Below are positions 29,688 through 31,803 of a stretch of 31,803 bases of DNA, in pieces. The position numbers and the translations under genes are program-made. This DNA is from a virus. The stretch's first letter is position 1; each line of letters begins with the position of its first letter. The stretch spans positions 1-31,803 of the IMG/VR virus record IMGVR_UViG_3300006641_000100; one strand, 5' to 3'. The notes below the pieces were generated by a model, which was given only the letters and a program-made list of their open reading frames with translations, was not told the origin of the DNA and searched no databases.

Positions 29688-29987
29688 ATGGCAGATCGAG
29701 CTAAAGCTAAGCGGCTAGCAAAAGATCGATTACAGTGTAACAAGCCGGTACGTACTCCAGATCATCCAACCAAATCTCACGTTGTAAAAGCGTGCGGAGA
29801 TGATGTGCCTGGCGGTGAAAAGATAATCCGATTTGGTGAACAAGGAGCCGAAACAGCCGGGAAGCCGAAGGAAGGTGAGTCAGCTAGAATGAAACAAAAG
29901 CGTGCCAGCTTCAAAGCGAGGCACGCCAAGAATATTGCCAAGGGCAAAGGATCTGCAGCCTACTGGGCTGATCGCGTAAAATGGTAA
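29688..29987 (+). CDS. small basic phage protein with GESARMK...YWADRVKW ending, 99 aa
   Basis: The C-terminal half follows a pattern I recall from large phages: KIIRFGEQG (45-53), GKPKEGESARMKQKRASF (58-75), RHAKNIAKGKGSAAYW (78-93) and DRVKW. The protein is strongly basic, with Cys17 and Cys36. The family is small and of unknown function, perhaps nucleic acid-binding. It follows the previous gene by two bases and overlaps the next by seven. It is not related in sequence to the interrupted 16901 gene. Confidence 0.7.
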   Translation: MADRAKAKRLAKDRLQCNKPVRTPDHPTKSHVVKACGDDVPGGEKIIRFGEQGAETAGKPKEGESARMKQKRASFKARHAKNIAKGKGSAAYWADRVKW

Positions 29988-30466
29988 TTAAAGTGGCAAA
30001 GATTAAGGAAGAAGAAGCCAAATCATCTTGTTATTGCCATTTAGTGCAGTGCTTGCGGGACTCCATGCACCTGTACCAGCAGACCCTACTGGTTCACTGG
30101 GGCTTAATGGGAGGCAAGTTTTATCAAGTTCACAAGTTGACTGAGGCGATTTATGAAGAAATGCAGGCAGGGATCGACACAATTGCTGAGCATATCCGTT
30201 CGTTAAATATTGCCACTCCTAAAACAGTTGAAGACCTTACTTATTCAACGCTGCCTTCTATCCCTTTAGAGGATTGTTTCAACCAAGAGGGGATTATCGC
30301 TCAATTGGCGGCCAATCATAATTCGTTGGCCATGCGCTTTGAGGATTTAGCCGCAAAATCAGAGATGATGGGTGATCAACTTACCCTCGATTTAGGTGTA
30401 GAAAGAGGTCGGGCACATAAAAAATTCCAATGGCTGTTAAAATCGTTACTAGATTGCAACGGTTAA
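29981..30466 (+). CDS. Dps-like ferritin, 161 aa
   Basis: This is a ferritin-fold protein of the Dps type, which stores iron and detoxifies peroxide, often while binding DNA. The inter-subunit ferroxidase ligands are all present with canonical spacing: H39 in LVHWG, H51 in QVHKL, D66 and E70 in DTIAE. GDQ (131-133) matches the later gD-T motif, and helix lengths fit a four-helix bundle. The N-terminus (residues 1-16) is basic. Cys residues at 17, 19, 24, 99 and 159 are unusual. The start is ATG 29981; GTG 29993 is an alternative. It overlaps the preceding gene by seven bases. A phage-borne Dps is uncommon. Confidence 0.8.
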   Translation: MVIKVAKIKEEEAKSSCYCHLVQCLRDSMHLYQQTLLVHWGLMGGKFYQVHKLTEAIYEEMQAGIDTIAEHIRSLNIATPKTVEDLTYSTLPSIPLEDCFNQEGIIAQLAANHNSLAMRFEDLAAKSEMMGDQLTLDLGVERGRAHKKFQWLLKSLLDCNG

Positions 30467-30469
30467 AAA

Positions 30470-30811
30470 ATGTCGGTACGTCCAGCGCGTTATGATGACG
30501 AACTACAACGTCGTGCTGTTTACGACATGGATTTGCAGTTTGAAGATGACGATGAGAATCCGATTGATTTAACTGGTTGGACAGTTGCTTCTCAGCTCTG
30601 GAATGTCGATAGAACAGTTAAGTATCTAGATTTTACGGTCACTTATGTAAACAGGCCGAAAGGGCAAGTTAAGTTGAGTTTGACAGATACGCAAACGGCT
30701 ACGTTGACCGTTGATAAGTGTTACTACGATGTCCTATTGACAAGTCCTGGTGGGATTAAAGATTACTATATTCAGGGGACATTTTACGTATCTGAGGGAT
30801 ATACGTCATGA
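30470..30811 (+). CDS. fibre-base (BppU N-terminal-like) protein, 113 aa
   Basis: The pattern RRAVYDMDLQFEDDDENPID, LTGW, then YVNRPKGQVKLSLTDTQTAT, and a C-terminal YYIQGTFYVSEGY fits the small domain that anchors fibres to a baseplate or tail (BppU N-terminal / DUF2479-like). It is all-beta in appearance. It ends over the fibre gene start by four bases (ATGA at 30808-30811), so the two are probably coupled and act together. Confidence 0.7.
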   Translation: MSVRPARYDDELQRRAVYDMDLQFEDDDENPIDLTGWTVASQLWNVDRTVKYLDFTVTYVNRPKGQVKLSLTDTQTATLTVDKCYYDVLLTSPGGIKDYYIQGTFYVSEGYTS

Positions 30812-31803
30812 CCCGCATTATTATTACCACGAACTCCAATAAAACCGTTGTCAATGCGGTCAATAGCAAAATTGTCAAGGTAAAAACGGCCGGCCCGCAG
30901 GGACCTCCGGGAACCCCTGGCGTCACTGATGGAGATAAAGGCGATATTACCGTCTCAGGAAGCGGTACTAGTTGGCTGATCGATAATGGCGCTGTTACTT
31001 ATGCCAAAATTCAAAATGTATCCGCAACCGATAAACTATTAGGTCGCAGTAGCTCAGGCGCTGGTATTATCGAGGAAATTACTTGTACATCAGCTGGACG
31101 TGCCCTATTAGATGACGTAGATGCAGCAGCTCAGCGAACTACTCTAGGCCTCGGAACGCTTGCGACGCAGAATGGTACTTTTTCTGGTACTAGTAGCGGA
31201 ACAAATACAGGCGATCAGACTATTACCTTAACTGGAGATGTAACCGGTTCAGGCACTGGTTCATTTGCAGCTACGCTTTCAAATACAGGTGTCACCGCAA
31301 ATTCTTATACGTATGCGACTGTAACAGTCGACGCTAAAGGCAGGATTACCTCTGCCTCAAGCGGTACTTCTCCTGTTACTTCAGTAGCCGCTACTGGCCC
31401 GATCACAAGCAGTGGGGGCACAACGCCGACTATTTCTACCTCCATGTCGACCAACCGGCTCCTCGGTCGGTCTACTGCAGGAACGGGCGTCGCGGAGGAG
31501 ATCAGTGTTGGTACAGGTTTAAGTCTCTCTGGTGGAACACTATCTTCTAATGTTGTTGGATTAACTGACGGAGACAAAGGCGATATTACTGTTTCCGCAT
31601 CAGGGGCCACATGGTCGGTAGATAATAGTGCAATTAGCTACGCCAAAATTCAGGACGTATCCGCAACCGATAAACTATTAGGTCGCAGTAGCTCAGGCGC
31701 CGGTGTTATCGAGGAGATTACTTGCACATCAGCTGGACGTGCCTTATTAGATGACGTAGATGCAGCAGCTCAGCGAACTACTCTAGGCCTCGGAACTCTT
31801 GCG
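30808..31803 (+). CDS. large repetitive tail fibre protein (3' end outside the window)
   Basis: An open frame from ATG 30808 continues to the right edge, 332 codons so far. After an MTRIIITTNSNKTV start, residues 30-39 are collagen-like (AGPQGPPGTPG). Then follow alternating repeats of the fibre type: GDKGDITVSGSG-TSW, AKIQNVSATDKLLGRSSSGA and DVDAAAQRTTLGLGTL. The 639-base period of the repeat starts again near 31564. The protein is Gly/Ser/Thr-rich and is a typical host-binding fibre shaft. The full length is unknown. Confidence 0.8.
   Translation, partial: MTRIIITTNSNKTVVNAVNSKIVKVKTAGPQGPPGTPGVTDGDKGDITVSGSGTSWLIDNGAVTYAKIQNVSATDKLLGRSSSGAGIIEEITCTSAGRALLDDVDAAAQRTTLGLGTLATQNGTFSGTSSGTNTGDQTITLTGDVTGSGTGSFAATLSNTGVTANSYTYATVTVDAKGRITSASSGTSPVTSVAATGPITSSGGTTPTISTSMSTNRLLGRSTAGTGVAEEISVGTGLSLSGGTLSSNVVGLTDGDKGDITVSASGATWSVDNSAISYAKIQDVSATDKLLGRSSSGAGVIEEITCTSAGRALLDDVDAAAQRTTLGLGTLA
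30925..31164 (+). repeat. 639-bp-spaced direct repeat inside the fibre gene, first copy
   Basis: Sequence from 30925 is closely repeated from 31564. The stretch from 31018 on (GTATCCGCAACCGATAAACT and about 120 further bases) is almost unchanged. It encodes the ATDKLLGRSSSGA/AAQRTTLGLG unit. Confidence 0.9.
31564..31803 (+). repeat. 639-bp-spaced direct repeat inside the fibre gene, second copy (cut by the window)
   Basis: This is the second copy of the 30925 repeat with only scattered substitutions, cut by the right edge. The offset is exactly 213 codons, so the frame is kept. Confidence 0.9.

Noticed and set aside
1-31803. CRISPR array, integrase or attachment site
   Set aside because: No regularly spaced short repeats, no integrase motif and no tRNA 3'-end duplication were seen. 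The window looks like virion and lysis genes only.

Overview
The window is part of a tailed double-stranded DNA phage genome, covering its virion-assembly, host-recognition and lysis genes. Nearly all genes lie on the + strand in tightly packed runs with TGATG/ATGA-type overlaps. Order and motifs identify a large terminase subunit, a portal, a scaffold-like protein, an N4-gp56-type major capsid protein, tail-fibre proteins with small partner proteins, a probable holin and a two-domain endolysin. No tape-measure-like gene and no contractile sheath or tube gene are visible, and a block of Gly/Ala-rich proteins precedes the terminase. I therefore favour a podovirus-like particle, although genes outside the window could change that. 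Several small families (the 83-residue minus-strand protein, the 46-residue basic protein, the fibre-partner proteins and the permuted M23-like protein) resemble, from memory, proteins of cyanobacterial phages. A picocyanobacterial host is therefore my best guess, not something proven here.

Layout: 1-297 is a leader, with a possible divergent gene start at the left edge. 298-5948 holds nine genes for small, often Gly/Ala-rich or coiled-coil proteins that look like internal or ejected virion proteins. 5945-11748 is the packaging and procapsid module: putative small terminase, large terminase, an AbrB-like protein, portal, scaffold overlapping the portal, a terminator and two small genes. 11890-13917 contains the major capsid gene and a companion surface protein, closed by a strong terminator. 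13978-18732 carries a helix-hairpin-helix protein, a probable connector, two cell-wall-active virion proteins with a shared C-terminal module, an endonuclease VII-type nuclease, an interrupted small gene and a cluster of tiny genes. 18758-26624 encodes tail-structure and fibre proteins with repeated inserted domains and a duplicated fibre/partner cassette. 26631-28655 is lysis. 28634-29537 has two HNH genes flanking a tRNA-Leu(UAA). 29506-31803 holds small genes, a Dps-like ferritin, a baseplate-type protein and a large repetitive fibre that runs off the right edge.

The most striking feature is at 16901-17176. An 82-residue small-protein gene is interrupted, inside its most conserved motif (WS|ARKAQ), by a 27-nt in-frame insert with three stop codons. 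The codon before the first stop (TCG, 17000) matches the codon ending the insert (TCG, 17027), a small hairpin starts at the stop, and an endonuclease VII-type gene lies directly upstream. This closely parallels the ribosome-bypass element of T4 gene 60 with its adjacent homing endonuclease, so it is a candidate new programmed translational bypass site. Other notable points are a 527-nt dual-coding overlap of portal and scaffold, a phage Dps with all four ferroxidase ligands, a circularly permuted M23-like protein, a GH24-C39 endolysin, and a mobile beta domain found four times in two adjacent tail proteins.
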